From assembly GCA_034678545.1 (NCBI GenBank), contig JAXDBS010000028.1, positions 1 to 56,803 of the forward strand: 56,803 bases of DNA, given 5' to 3'. The DNA comes from UBA5614 sp034678545 (GTDB lineage: Bacteria; Cloacimonadota; Cloacimonadia; Cloacimonadales; Cloacimonadaceae). Each line of letters begins with the position of its first letter. Position 1 is the stretch's first letter. The translations under genes were made by a program, and so were the position numbers. The notes beneath the pieces are model-generated. The model made no database searches and was not told where the DNA came from. It saw nothing but the letters and a program-made list of their open reading frames with translations. Below, piece after piece: positions 8,893 through 17,235 of the stretch.

Positions 8893-11838
8893 TTATTTCA
8901 TCAGGATCATCTTGCGGGTGGAGGAGTAATCCCCGGCCCGCATCTTACAAATGTACACGCCGCCGGACACGGGTTTGCCGTTGTCGTCGGTGCCGTTCCA
9001 GGCGGCCTGGTGGCGTCCGGATTTGGCTTTGCCCTCGACCAGGGTTTTGATCTTCTGGCCTTTCAGGTTGTAGATGCTGATGCTGACGGGGCCGTCATCC
9101 TTGACTTCGTAAGCGATCCGCGTTTCCGCATGAAAAGGATTGGGATGGTTGCCCAGCAGGGCGGTAGTGCTGGCAGGCTGGACGGTTTCGCCACTGCCGG
9201 TGCCGTTGTAACCCTGCATTTTCACGTCGTCGATCAGGAGGGCGTTGCCGCCGCTGGACTCGCACTTGATGCCGAGGCGCACGTACTCGTTATCGTAGCT
9301 GGTGGGCATCAGGTAGGTGTATTGGGTCCACTGCATGGGCGGCTCCACGTAACTCGGCCCTGACAGGATCACGAAGGATTCGGGAGTGGGGTTGGCCGCT
9401 GTCGTTATGCCTACCCTGAAGCGTTCCAGGGGTCCTCCGTCCGCGGTTGACATGGCCCAGAAGGAAAAGCTGTTTTCCGTTCCCAGGTGCAGGGTGGGCG
9501 TGATCAGCCAATCGTTGTTGGGGCCGGTGACCGCGGCGGGACAGGCAGCCATTTTCAGGCCGCCGTGGGCCTGGGCATCGGTCAGGGGAGGAGTCGTCGC
9601 GCCGGGCGTGAAGATGACGAAGGCCATGGGCTCGCCCTCGTGCGGGAAAGTCATTTCCGGATAGTCAATCGTGGCGCTGTTGTCAATGTCAGCCGTGATC
9701 CACATGCCGAAATCCAGGGCGAAGTTGGGGTAGGATTCAAATCCGTCCGAGAAGTACGTGGGCACGATCGGCACAAATACGGTGGCGATCACGAAGGGGC
9801 AGGGGGCGGATTCGCCGGTCGTGTATACGGCAGTTACTTCATAGATATAAGAGCCGTTGGGCAGGCCTGTGTCGGTGTAGGTGAGGTTGGCGGGATCAGT
9901 GATCTGGGCGATCATCTCGCCGTCGCGCCAGACCTTGTATCCGGTCAGGGGGCGTTCCGGGTTCCGGGCGGCCTGGGGGGAGGCCGGCGCCCAGCCGGCC
10001 GGGGCAGTCCAGGTCAGGGTGACGTCGTGGCCCACTACATTGAACAGCAGGTTGGTGACCGGGGTCAGCATCTCGCCCGAGACGGAGTTGGAAGGCACGG
10101 ATTCGCCGCCGGGATTGGTATAGATGGCGGTAACGTGATATGAATGGATACCGGCGCCGGCCGTGAGGTCAGTATAGGTCAGGCTGGTAACGTTGGACCC
10201 TGTGATCAGCGTGCCGTCCCTGTAGACCCTGTAACCCACGGGAACGGAAGTTTCCGGAGCCTGCCAGGTCAGGGTGATGGAACTGCCGCCGAACACGGCG
10301 CTGAGGTTGCGGGGCGGATTGAACAGGGGCACCAGTTCGGAGATCGTGATATCGTCCAGATACAGGTTATACATGTTGGCGTTGCTGAAGCCGTGGAATC
10401 CCAGGTAGTGGATCCCGCCTGTTGTGGGCGGAATATATGCCTCCGCCATTACATAGTCCGTATGGGTGATGTTTATGTCCTGAAAGATCTGGGTGGTGAG
10501 GCCGGCCACCGTATTGGCGGTGCCGTATCTGATTTCCAGCTTCTCCGGGAAAGAGCTGCTTTGCGCCTTGTAATAGAACTGCACCTTGTAGAAGGGGCCT
10601 GCCGCCAGTTGCAGGGGCGGGGAGATGACCCAGTCGTCCATGTCCACGCCGGTGGAGGGGTTGTAGCTGCAGCGCAGGGCGTTGGGGGCCGAATTGGCGC
10701 TTGTTGTGACCGTCACCCAGGTGAAGCTGTCATTGTTGTCGTTGATCACCGTCCAGGTGGGCGGAACGGCCGGGGCGGTCACCCCATCCCAGTTCTGGGC
10801 ATAGGGAAAGACAGCCACCGTGGGATCGGGTATGGTCGAGAAGGACCAGACGGGGCAGCCCACGGCGTCCCCGAACTCGTTGTTGGGCACGATCTGCCAA
10901 TAGTAGGTAGTGGTGTGGGTAAAGTCATTTTCGGGATTGTAAGTGGCGGCTGTCTGGAGGATGCCGTTGACCAGGTTGGTGGGCGGGTTGTCGGTGCCCA
11001 GAAAGACCTTGTAGCCGGTGGGGGCGCCGCCGCCGGAGAGCCAGTTCAGGTTGGCGTAGAGCGCGATGTTGGCTGCCCCGTCGGCGGGGGATACGATCTG
11101 GGCCGGATTGGGCGGCGTGCCGGCCTGGGGCGGCGTCCAGGCAAAGATCAGGCCGTTGGGCGGAAAGACCGTGGCGTTGATTGTGCAATTGGAGTTGTTG
11201 GCGGTGCCGGGTGTGGTCGCGGTCCAGTCGGTCGTGGTCGTCCGGTTCGTGTATTCCGTGTTGGCGTCGCCCCGCAGTCCGACCTGCACGGTCGCCGCGG
11301 TAGACACGGTGGCAACGTTGAAATACCCGTAATTGAAAGTTATGGCGTTTGTCCCCTCAAACAGCTTGATCTGGAAATTGATCGTGTCATTGGCCGCCGC
11401 TGTGGGAGTCCGCTTGTAGTTCTTCCACTGGATGGTGAACACCCGGTTGGGCGCGGTTCCGGAGGAGAAAGACATCAGGGACCCCGTATCGCGGGATTTG
11501 AGATCCCGGTTAAAGCCGACCGCCACGTTGTTGGTGGTGCCGGAGCTGATCGCCGAGTTGGAGGTCGTGACGGCCGCCCCCATCGCGATGAAGCCGTTGG
11601 TCGCGATGCTGACGTTGGAATAGACCGTGCCATTGTAGTTGAAGTCAAAACCCAGCGGGATGTTGTTGAACACCTCGTTGTCGTTGGCGGAAGTGCCGTG
11701 GGTGGTGCCCTCCGTGAGTTCCGCATACGCGTTGCCTGTGGTGCCGCTGAACGTGTAGTCGGTGATCACGCCCCAACCCGCAGTCAGGGCAAACAATAAC
11801 AGGATGCTAAGTAGGGTGGGCAGATACCTGTTTGGCAT
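8893..11838 (-). CDS. Exported modular protein with Por/T9SS-type C-terminal sorting domain
   Basis: 981 residues with a signal peptide (cleavage probably after LTAGWG). Order: an N-terminal beta-rich domain with NGFIAMG (about 25-230), an Ig/FN3-like domain around GAANIALYANLNW, a MAM/choice-of-anchor-J domain (about 345-510), two FN3 domains containing GYRVYRDG and GYKVWRDG, a second MAM-like domain (about 715-880), and a FlgD-like sorting domain (about 895-981) with NHPNPFHAET, IYNLKGQKIKTL and a final KMILMK. The last module is the hallmark of proteins sent through a type IX-like pathway and attached to or released from the cell surface. AGGAG precedes the start by about 6 nt. Substrate unknown; likely a surface adhesin or glycan-binding protein. 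Confidence 0.87.
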   Translation of the reverse strand: MPNRYLPTLLSILLLFALTAGWGVITDYTFSGTTGNAYAELTEGTTHGTSANDNEVFNNIPLGFDFNYNGTVYSNVSIATNGFIAMGAAVTTSNSAISSGTTNNVAVGFNRDLKSRDTGSLMSFSSGTAPNRVFTIQWKNYKRTPTAAANDTINFQIKLFEGTNAITFNYGYFNVATVSTAATVQVGLRGDANTEYTNRTTTTDWTATTPGTANNSNCTINATVFPPNGLIFAWTPPQAGTPPNPAQIVSPADGAANIALYANLNWLSGGGAPTGYKVFLGTDNPPTNLVNGILQTAATYNPENDFTHTTTYYWQIVPNNEFGDAVGCPVWSFSTIPDPTVAVFPYAQNWDGVTAPAVPPTWTVINDNNDSFTWVTVTTSANSAPNALRCSYNPSTGVDMDDWVISPPLQLAAGPFYKVQFYYKAQSSSFPEKLEIRYGTANTVAGLTTQIFQDINITHTDYVMAEAYIPPTTGGIHYLGFHGFSNANMYNLYLDDITISELVPLFNPPRNLSAVFGGSSITLTWQAPETSVPVGYRVYRDGTLITGSNVTSLTYTDLTAGAGIHSYHVTAIYTNPGGESVPSNSVSGEMLTPVTNLLFNVVGHDVTLTWTAPAGWAPASPQAARNPERPLTGYKVWRDGEMIAQITDPANLTYTDTGLPNGSYIYEVTAVYTTGESAPCPFVIATVFVPIVPTYFSDGFESYPNFALDFGMWITADIDNSATIDYPEMTFPHEGEPMAFVIFTPGATTPPLTDAQAHGGLKMAACPAAVTGPNNDWLITPTLHLGTENSFSFWAMSTADGGPLERFRVGITTAANPTPESFVILSGPSYVEPPMQWTQYTYLMPTSYDNEYVRLGIKCESSGGNALLIDDVKMQGYNGTGSGETVQPASTTALLGNHPNPFHAETRIAYEVKDDGPVSISIYNLKGQKIKTLVEGKAKSGRHQAAWNGTDDNGKPVSGGVYICKMRAGDYSSTRKMILMK

Positions 11839-12010
11839 AACATCTCCTTTCCTTATATTAATAGGTTGGCATTTGTGCTCAGTTCAATGCCGGTCCTTAT
11901 CGCGGGGGCTGCCAGGCAGAGCCCGCAATACCCCAATTCTCCTTTATATCATGATTTTTACATTTCACCAGACTGTCAAGGAAAAACGGGAATTCTGCTC
12001 CTGCTGCGGC

Positions 12011-12056
12011 AAAAAAACAGGCAGGCTTGTCCGCGTGCTTCGGACCAGCCTGCCTG
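12011..12056 (-). terminator. Rho-independent terminator of the 434-aa exported protein gene
   Basis: The stem CAGGCAGGCT (12018-12027) / AGCCTGCCTG (12047-12056) is extended after one mismatch by GTCCG/CGGAC. On the minus strand it is followed by seven T residues, 37 nt past the stop codon at 12094. Confidence 0.9.
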
Positions 12057-12093
12057 GGTTCTGCGGGATGACAAATCCCGGCCGGGTGGAATT

Positions 12094-13398
12094 CTACCTG
12101 AGTTTCAGCAGTTTGCTTGTCACTTTGCGGCCATCCTGCTCCGCCCTCAGGAAATAAATACCGGCCGCCGGCATTGCCTTCAGGGCCTCGTCCGAAAGGA
12201 CCAGTTTGCGGCCCGGCAGAGCGCTGCAGGAGAATAACTTCTGCCCTTTTACATTATAGAGTTCCAGCCTGACGGGGGCAGCCGCCTTGCTGCTGACCGC
12301 CACGGACAGACTGCTCCGGAAGGGATTGGGATAGGCCGTGACCTGGAACTGACCGGCCGCAGGAAGGGTCTCCTCCCCGTTGGCAGTGGACTGCTCCCAG
12401 GTGTAGCAGACAATGCTCTCATTCAGCCAGGCGGGCGGGTCTTCGTTCCAGGCCTGGGTCAGCCGGCTCTCGCAGTTGCCATTGCAGTCGTAGGCGAAGG
12501 TATGGACAATGTCAAAGACCCAGTCCCCCATTATGTTGTTGTAATAGCTCTGGTCAATGATCAGGCGGTCGGCGTAATCATAGACATAGGTGTTGCGGGC
12601 CTCATTCCTCCAGTATTGGTACATCCAGATCTCCCTGACCTGTTCCGACAGCCTGCCGACCTCCAGGGGCCTGCCGTAATGCAGGAAACCGGGGAACCTT
12701 CTGCTGACGAGTTCCACCAGGCCGGCTCCCGTCGTCGTATCGGATGCGTGATAACAAAAGGAAGTCCTGAAGCTTAAGATCCAGTTCAGGGAATCCTCGG
12801 AGTTGTATTCGGTCAGGAGGTTTATCCGTCCGTTGTAATCAAACTGGAGTTCCCATTTGTTCCAGGTGGGCGGATAATCCACCAGGCTGGAATCGTAGAT
12901 CATGATCTGGCTCAATGCTCCGTTGTCATAGGAAACCCAGGCCCTTTTGACATCGAACCAGGTGCGGTCCAGGCCGCTGGATTGCAGTCGGGCCGCAGTC
13001 AGGCGGTTGGCCTGGTCATACTCATACAGGCTCCGCGCCATGGGTATGGACTCAGTAAATGCGTCCAGGCAGGTTACGATCTCCGTAATCCGGTCCTGGG
13101 CTGCATTGTAGCTGAAATGGTCGGACCCGCCCTGCAGCCAGCCCGCGGATGCTTCAAAATAGCTGTAGGACGTGCTGTCCACCAGGTCGGGGTGGGACTG
13201 GCTGAAATAGTTGTGGGCCAGTTCGTGGTTCACCCAGCTGCCTTCAACGTCTGTCAGGGTCAGCTCCTCCAGCAGCCGCCAGGAACGGCTGCCGGGATCC
13301 TGCACGGCCGTGAAACCCGCCCACTCGTCCGGCATCCGGGCGGTCAGGACGGCTGAAAGGCTCGCGATCAAAACAAGGCTAAGGAATGTTCTGTTCAT
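12094..13398 (-). CDS. Exported protein with RHS/YD-like repeats and C-terminal sorting domain
   Basis: 434 residues with a signal peptide (MNRTFLSLVLIASLSAVLTA). The middle contains loosely repeated Tyr/Asp-rich beta strands (YEYDQANRLTAARL, FDYNGRINLLTEY, YDYADRLIIDQSYY, FAYDCNGNCESRL) that recall YD/RHS repeats or the MORN-like strands of exported FCB proteins. The C-terminus (about 345-434) is a Por/T9SS-type sorting domain with AYPNPF, ELYNVKGQKLF and AAGIYFLRAEQDGRKVTSKL. It starts 6 nt after the nucleotidyltransferase stop with GAGG upstream, so the two are probably one transcript. Function unknown; export and surface sorting are the confident part. Confidence 0.8.
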   Translation of the reverse strand: MNRTFLSLVLIASLSAVLTARMPDEWAGFTAVQDPGSRSWRLLEELTLTDVEGSWVNHELAHNYFSQSHPDLVDSTSYSYFEASAGWLQGGSDHFSYNAAQDRITEIVTCLDAFTESIPMARSLYEYDQANRLTAARLQSSGLDRTWFDVKRAWVSYDNGALSQIMIYDSSLVDYPPTWNKWELQFDYNGRINLLTEYNSEDSLNWILSFRTSFCYHASDTTTGAGLVELVSRRFPGFLHYGRPLEVGRLSEQVREIWMYQYWRNEARNTYVYDYADRLIIDQSYYNNIMGDWVFDIVHTFAYDCNGNCESRLTQAWNEDPPAWLNESIVCYTWEQSTANGEETLPAAGQFQVTAYPNPFRSSLSVAVSSKAAAPVRLELYNVKGQKLFSCSALPGRKLVLSDEALKAMPAAGIYFLRAEQDGRKVTSKLLKLR

Positions 13399-13404
13399 TT
13401 TTTT

Positions 13405-14229
13405 TTACCTCGCAGTATGTTGTTGGGGGGATGATTTTGCTTTGCCCCCCGCTTCTTTTGCATCAATGGTTGTGCCCTTTTCAGATTTCAGTTCGGCCAG
13501 CAGCTCACTCATCAGGTGCAGGACCCGGTCTTTTTTGGGCAAAAGGTCCTCCGGGCCGCAGACATAGGGCAGGTCCCTGATCTGGTCATAGATTTCGGGG
13601 GGCAGGTCGTGGCTCAGATACCTCGGCCCGAATGACCAGCGCGCCCTGTCGTACTTGATCCGGAGCAGTTCCACCAGGGTGCGCAGATAGAGATTGTAAT
13701 AGAGCTCAAAGGCGTCCACGTGGCGTTTGCGCCCAATTTCCTTGTCCGCCAGCAGGTGCATCATCCGGCAGAGATTGTCCGCCCGTTCCAGGCGCTTGCG
13801 GATAATGTCCGCCTGTTCGGTAAGATCAACATGCTCCCTCCCCACCCGACCCGTCTTGTCGAAATGGACGATGGAATCGCCGTGCAGTTCAGGTTCCGAG
13901 AAGTAGGTGGGGCTGCTCTCCTTCATGATCAGGACGTCGACCAGAAGATAGGGCGATACCCCTTCCAGCCTGTAATGGCACTGCCACTGGCCGTGCCAGG
14001 CGGGCTGGGGCAGGATGTACTTGTCCACGATCGGGGCGCACCGCCGTAGAGCCTGCTCCACGATGGCGGCCGCCTGTTCCGCAAAGTCGTCCCTGACCAC
14101 GATCTGATAATCAATGTCCGAATACTCGTCAGCCCGGCCAAAAGCGGCGGAGCCCCCTTCAAAACAGGCCAGCACCTCTTCGTGCCGGCTGAGCTCCCCC
14201 GCCAGCAGGCGGATGATCTTGTCTCTCAT
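13405..14229 (-). CDS. Nucleotidyltransferase-fold protein (Pol beta-like NTP transferase)
   Basis: 274 residues. The N-terminal domain carries the nucleotidyltransferase signature GGSAAFGRADEYSDIDYQIV (about 24-43), with the GS pair and DxD metal ligands typical of MNT/ANT-like enzymes, followed by an alpha-helical C-terminal half containing a Tyr-rich helix (FELYYNLYLRTLVELLRIKYD). ATG at 14229 is preferred because AAGGAG lies about 7 nt upstream. The substrate (small molecule, tRNA or protein) cannot be told. A G6/C6 inverted repeat at about 13425-13450 lies inside the end of the gene and could modulate the downstream exported-protein gene. Confidence 0.75.
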   Translation of the reverse strand: MRDKIIRLLAGELSRHEEVLACFEGGSAAFGRADEYSDIDYQIVVRDDFAEQAAAIVEQALRRCAPIVDKYILPQPAWHGQWQCHYRLEGVSPYLLVDVLIMKESSPTYFSEPELHGDSIVHFDKTGRVGREHVDLTEQADIIRKRLERADNLCRMMHLLADKEIGRKRHVDAFELYYNLYLRTLVELLRIKYDRARWSFGPRYLSHDLPPEIYDQIRDLPYVCGPEDLLPKKDRVLHLMSELLAELKSEKGTTIDAKEAGGKAKSSPQQHTAR

Positions 14230-14763
14230 AAATTCTCCTTTTACGTGTCTGGTTATACCATTTTTATATAGGCCCATATCATTAAAACATCCTTTGAATT
14301 AACCTGAAAGCTGCCGCCAAACCGGCTTGCCCTTATCCAATCAAGGGTTCCCACTCTCTTTCAAATCTCTTTGCTCTGCAAAGCTACCCCTTATAACGCG
14401 CTTTTCGTTCCAATTCCTGACCTTTGTCCATCCTGCTTCCGAACTATATGCCAGGCAGGAAGATATTTATTGTAAAATGATTGGGCAATCATCTCCGGTT
14501 TACTCAGATAAAACCTATTTCCTGCTTCCCCACCCCTTGCCCCGCAGTTAAATCTGGCTCAATTGTATGCTTACAGTAAATCAAATATATATCAAATGTA
14601 TTGTTATATGCTTTTGACCTGCTTTTGATATTTATTTGGCTTATTTTTAAGCCAGAAATGTTTTCAGGCGGGCAAATAATGCCGGGCAGGCCCCGAGATA
14701 TTTTCTTGACAAAGTGATGCGCGCTTGAGGTTTGGAGAAAAATCGGCTGAAGCTGGAGGCAAA
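14230..14763. other. AT-rich intergenic region, no gene supported
   Basis: This 534-nt stretch between the divergent nucleotidyltransferase and flavodoxin genes is noticeably AT-richer than its surroundings, especially 14480-14660. The short open frames lack ribosome binding sites and coding-like composition. It must hold the promoters for both flanking genes. A TTGACA hexamer at 14706-14711 is a possible -35 for the flavodoxin gene, but no convincing -10 follows it. Confidence 0.5.
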
Positions 14764-15249
14764 ATGAACATCGCCGTGATCTACCATTCAGTTACAGGCA
14801 ACACGGAAAAGCTGGCCCGGGCGTTGGCGGCCAGGCTGACGCGGGCGGGGCACGCCGTCACCCCGGTCAAACTGGAAACCGACGGGCCCATCAAAACCGG
14901 CAACTTCAGGCAGGCCATGAAGTTCAAGGTTACCAATCTGCCTGACCTGTCCGGATTCGAGGCCTTGTGCCTGGGCGGGCCGGTCTGGGGGTTCGGGCCT
15001 TCTCCGGTGACCTACCAGGCCATCGGGCAAATGCCTGACCTGGGCGGCAGGAAGGTCCTGCCCTTCGTGACGATGGGCTTCCCGCTCAAGGGGATGGGCG
15101 GCCGCGGCAGCCTCAAACACCTGCGGCAGGCCTTGGAAAAAAAGAACGCCACGGTCCTGCCCGGCATCATTGTCCCCCGCCTGTTCCATAACCTGGAGAA
15201 GGAAATCGAGGCCGGCCTGCAGGGCTGCGAGCAGTATTTCCAGGCCTGA
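14764..15249 (+). CDS. Flavodoxin-family FMN protein
   Basis: 161 residues. The N-terminus YHSVTGNTEKLA is the FMN phosphate-binding loop (T/SxTGNT) of flavodoxins, and GGPVWGFGPSP in the middle matches the loop contacting the isoalloxazine ring in flavodoxin_2/flavodoxin-like proteins. The length fits a single flavodoxin domain with no fused partner. GGAGG lies only 4 nt before the chosen ATG. The role is one- or two-electron transfer or flavin-dependent reduction in the cytoplasm; the redox partner is not evident. It is upstream of groEL on the same strand, but groEL has its own promoter and operator. Confidence 0.85.
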   Translation: MNIAVIYHSVTGNTEKLARALAARLTRAGHAVTPVKLETDGPIKTGNFRQAMKFKVTNLPDLSGFEALCLGGPVWGFGPSPVTYQAIGQMPDLGGRKVLPFVTMGFPLKGMGGRGSLKHLRQALEKKNATVLPGIIVPRLFHNLEKEIEAGLQGCEQYFQA

Positions 15250-15319
15250 CAGGCTTTGTTTGGTTTAACCCGGAAACAGGGCAGGCAGAAAAAAAAATGG
15301 CGGATTTGTGATTTTCTGC

Positions 15320-15348
15320 TTGACAGGAAAACGGGGCGGGAAACATTA
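15320..15348 (+). promoter_or_regulatory. Putative sigma-70-type promoter of groEL
   Basis: TTGACA at 15320-15325 is a perfect -35 hexamer. About 16-17 nt downstream, AACATT (15342-15347) is the only plausible -10, and it runs into the first half-site of the CIRCE element, so repressor binding would block polymerase. Confidence 0.5.
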
Positions 15349-15372
15349 GCACTCGAACTTAGTGACTGCTAA
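15346..15372 (+). promoter_or_regulatory. CIRCE operator (HrcA binding site)
   Basis: TTAGCACTC, nine nucleotides, GACTGCTAA. This is the CIRCE consensus TTAGCACTC-N9-GAGTGCTAA with a single substitution in the right half-site. It sits 48 nt upstream of the groEL start. CIRCE is the HrcA operator in most bacteria, so groEL here is expected to be heat-inducible by loss of HrcA repression. hrcA itself is not in the window. Confidence 0.92.
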
Positions 15373-15420
15373 GAATACAAAAAACAGAATAAAACCAAGA
15401 GCATAGGGAGGTTAACTACT

Positions 15421-17049
15421 ATGGCCAAACAAATTCAATTCTCGCACGAGGCCCGCACGTCCTTGAAGAAAGGCGTGGACAAGCTGGCCGACGCCGTGAA
15501 GATCACGATCGGGGCCCGCGGCCGGAACGTGGTTCTGGACAAGAAATACGGATCGCCCACCATCACCAACGACGGCGTGACGATCGCCAAGGAGATCGAG
15601 CTGGAAGACCCGTATGAAAACATGGGGGCGCAGCTGTGCAAGGAAGTGGCGGAAAAGACCCACGACATCGCCGGCGACGGCACCACCACGGCCACCATAT
15701 TGGCCCAGGCCATCATCGAGGAAGGGCTCAAGCACGTCACGGCGGGGGTCAACCCCATGTTTCTGAAGCGGGGTCTGGAAAAGGCCACCCGGATCGTGGT
15801 GGACAAGATCCACGAATACAGCAAGACCATCAAGAGCAGTGACGAGATCGCCCAGATCGCGGCGGTTTCAGCCAACAACGACCCGGAGATCGGCAAGCTG
15901 ATCGCCCAGGCCATGGACAGCGTCGGCAAGGAAGGCATCATCAACATCGAAGAGGCCAAGTCCATCGACACCGGTTTGGAGAAAGTGGAAGGCATGCAGT
16001 TTGACCGCGGCTACCTGTCACCCTACTTTGTGACCAACGGCGAGAAGATGATCGCGGAGTTGGAAGACCCGTTCATCCTGCTGTATGACAAGAAGATCAG
16101 CGTGATGAAAGACCTGCTGCCCATCCTGCAGGAAATCGCCCAGACCGGCAAGCCCCTGCTGATCATCTCCGAGGACGTGGAAGGCGAAGCCCTGGCCACT
16201 TTGGTGGTGAACAAGCTGCGCGGCATCCTCAACGTCTGCGCCGTCAAGGCCCCCGGTTTCGGCGACCGCCGCAAGGCCATGCTGGAAGACATCGCCGTGC
16301 TGACCAACGCCACCCTGATCTCCGAGGAAATGGGTCGCAAGCTGGACAGCTGCACCATGGCGGACCTGGGCCGCGCCAAGAAGGTGCTGGTGGAAAAGGA
16401 AAACACGACCATCCGCGAAGGCGCCGGCGACGAAGCCGCTATCCAGGGCAGGATTAAACAGATCAAGGCCCAGATCGAGGAAACCACTTCCGATTATGAC
16501 AAGGAGAAACTGCAGGAACGTCTGGCCAAGCTGAGCAGCGGCGTGGCCGTCATCCGCATCGGCGCTGCCACCGAAACCGAAATGAAGGAAAAGAAAGCGC
16601 GCGTGGACGATGCTCTGCACGCCACCCGTGCCGCGGTCGAGGAAGGCATCGTGCCCGGCGGCGGAGTGACCTTGATCCATGCCGCCAAGGCTTTGAAGGC
16701 CACCAAGGACCTCGGCTTCGAGGAAAAGGTCGCCTATGAGATCATCGCCAAGGCCTTGGAAAAGCCCACCTACCAGATCGCTTCCAACGCCGGCCAGGAA
16801 GGCGCCGTGGTCGTGGAAAAGATCAAGACCCAGAAAGATATCCACATCGGCTTCAACGCCATTTCCGCAGAATATGAGGATATGTTCAAAGCCGGCATCA
16901 TCGATCCGGCCAAGGTCGTGCGCAGCGCCATCCAAAACGCTTCATCCATCGCCAGCCTGCTGCTGACCACCGAGTGCATCGTCACCGATATCAAAGAAAA
17001 GGAAGCTCCGGCCCCGATGCCCAACCCCGGCATGGGCGGCATGTATTAA
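15421..17049 (+). CDS. groEL: Chaperonin GroEL (60 kDa)
   Basis: 542 residues, full length, with the usual signatures: ARGRNVVLDKKYGSP, the ATP-binding stretch DGTTTA (about 86-91), NDGVTIAKEIELEDP, the ISEDVEGEAL apical region, VPGGGVTL in the C-terminal equatorial domain, and a C-terminal GMGGMY tail. GGGAGG precedes the ATG. It forms the double-ring folding chamber with GroES, but no groES lies immediately upstream or downstream, where it is normally found. A strong terminator follows directly, so this is a single-gene transcript under CIRCE control. The protein looks fully functional; a groES elsewhere, or a second groESL locus, is expected. Confidence 0.98.
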   Translation: MAKQIQFSHEARTSLKKGVDKLADAVKITIGARGRNVVLDKKYGSPTITNDGVTIAKEIELEDPYENMGAQLCKEVAEKTHDIAGDGTTTATILAQAIIEEGLKHVTAGVNPMFLKRGLEKATRIVVDKIHEYSKTIKSSDEIAQIAAVSANNDPEIGKLIAQAMDSVGKEGIINIEEAKSIDTGLEKVEGMQFDRGYLSPYFVTNGEKMIAELEDPFILLYDKKISVMKDLLPILQEIAQTGKPLLIISEDVEGEALATLVVNKLRGILNVCAVKAPGFGDRRKAMLEDIAVLTNATLISEEMGRKLDSCTMADLGRAKKVLVEKENTTIREGAGDEAAIQGRIKQIKAQIEETTSDYDKEKLQERLAKLSSGVAVIRIGAATETEMKEKKARVDDALHATRAAVEEGIVPGGGVTLIHAAKALKATKDLGFEEKVAYEIIAKALEKPTYQIASNAGQEGAVVVEKIKTQKDIHIGFNAISAEYEDMFKAGIIDPAKVVRSAIQNASSIASLLLTTECIVTDIKEKEAPAPMPNPGMGGMY

Positions 17050-17071
17050 GCCAGCGTGATTTAACCCGAAT

Positions 17072-17103
17072 AAAAAAAGGCTCTTTTCGCAAGAGCCTTT
17101 TTT
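17072..17103 (+). terminator. Terminator after groEL (bidirectional)
   Basis: A7-GGCTCTT, loop TTCGC, AAGAGCC-T6: a 7-bp GC core extended by A/T pairs, 22 nt past the groEL stop. The symmetric A and T tracts would allow it to work in both directions. Confidence 0.93.
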
Positions 17104-17235
17104 ATTGCTTGTGGCAAATGCAGTTTCCCTCACCCACGCCTCAGCCTGAAAGAAAGTGATTGACAATCACCCTATGCCTCTATCAGCGTCAACTGATTTG
17201 ATTTTATTCGATAAATAAAATACAGGAGACCGTTT

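Noticed and set aside
10144..11799. 551-codon plus-strand open frame opposite the 981-aa exported protein
   Set aside because: The Gly/Arg/Val-rich translation has no domain, and the opposite strand encodes clear FN3, MAM-like and sorting domains with its own terminator.
14327..14551. Short plus-strand open frame in the AT-rich region before the flavodoxin gene
   Set aside because: No Shine-Dalgarno, no recognisable motif, and composition unlike neighbouring genes.
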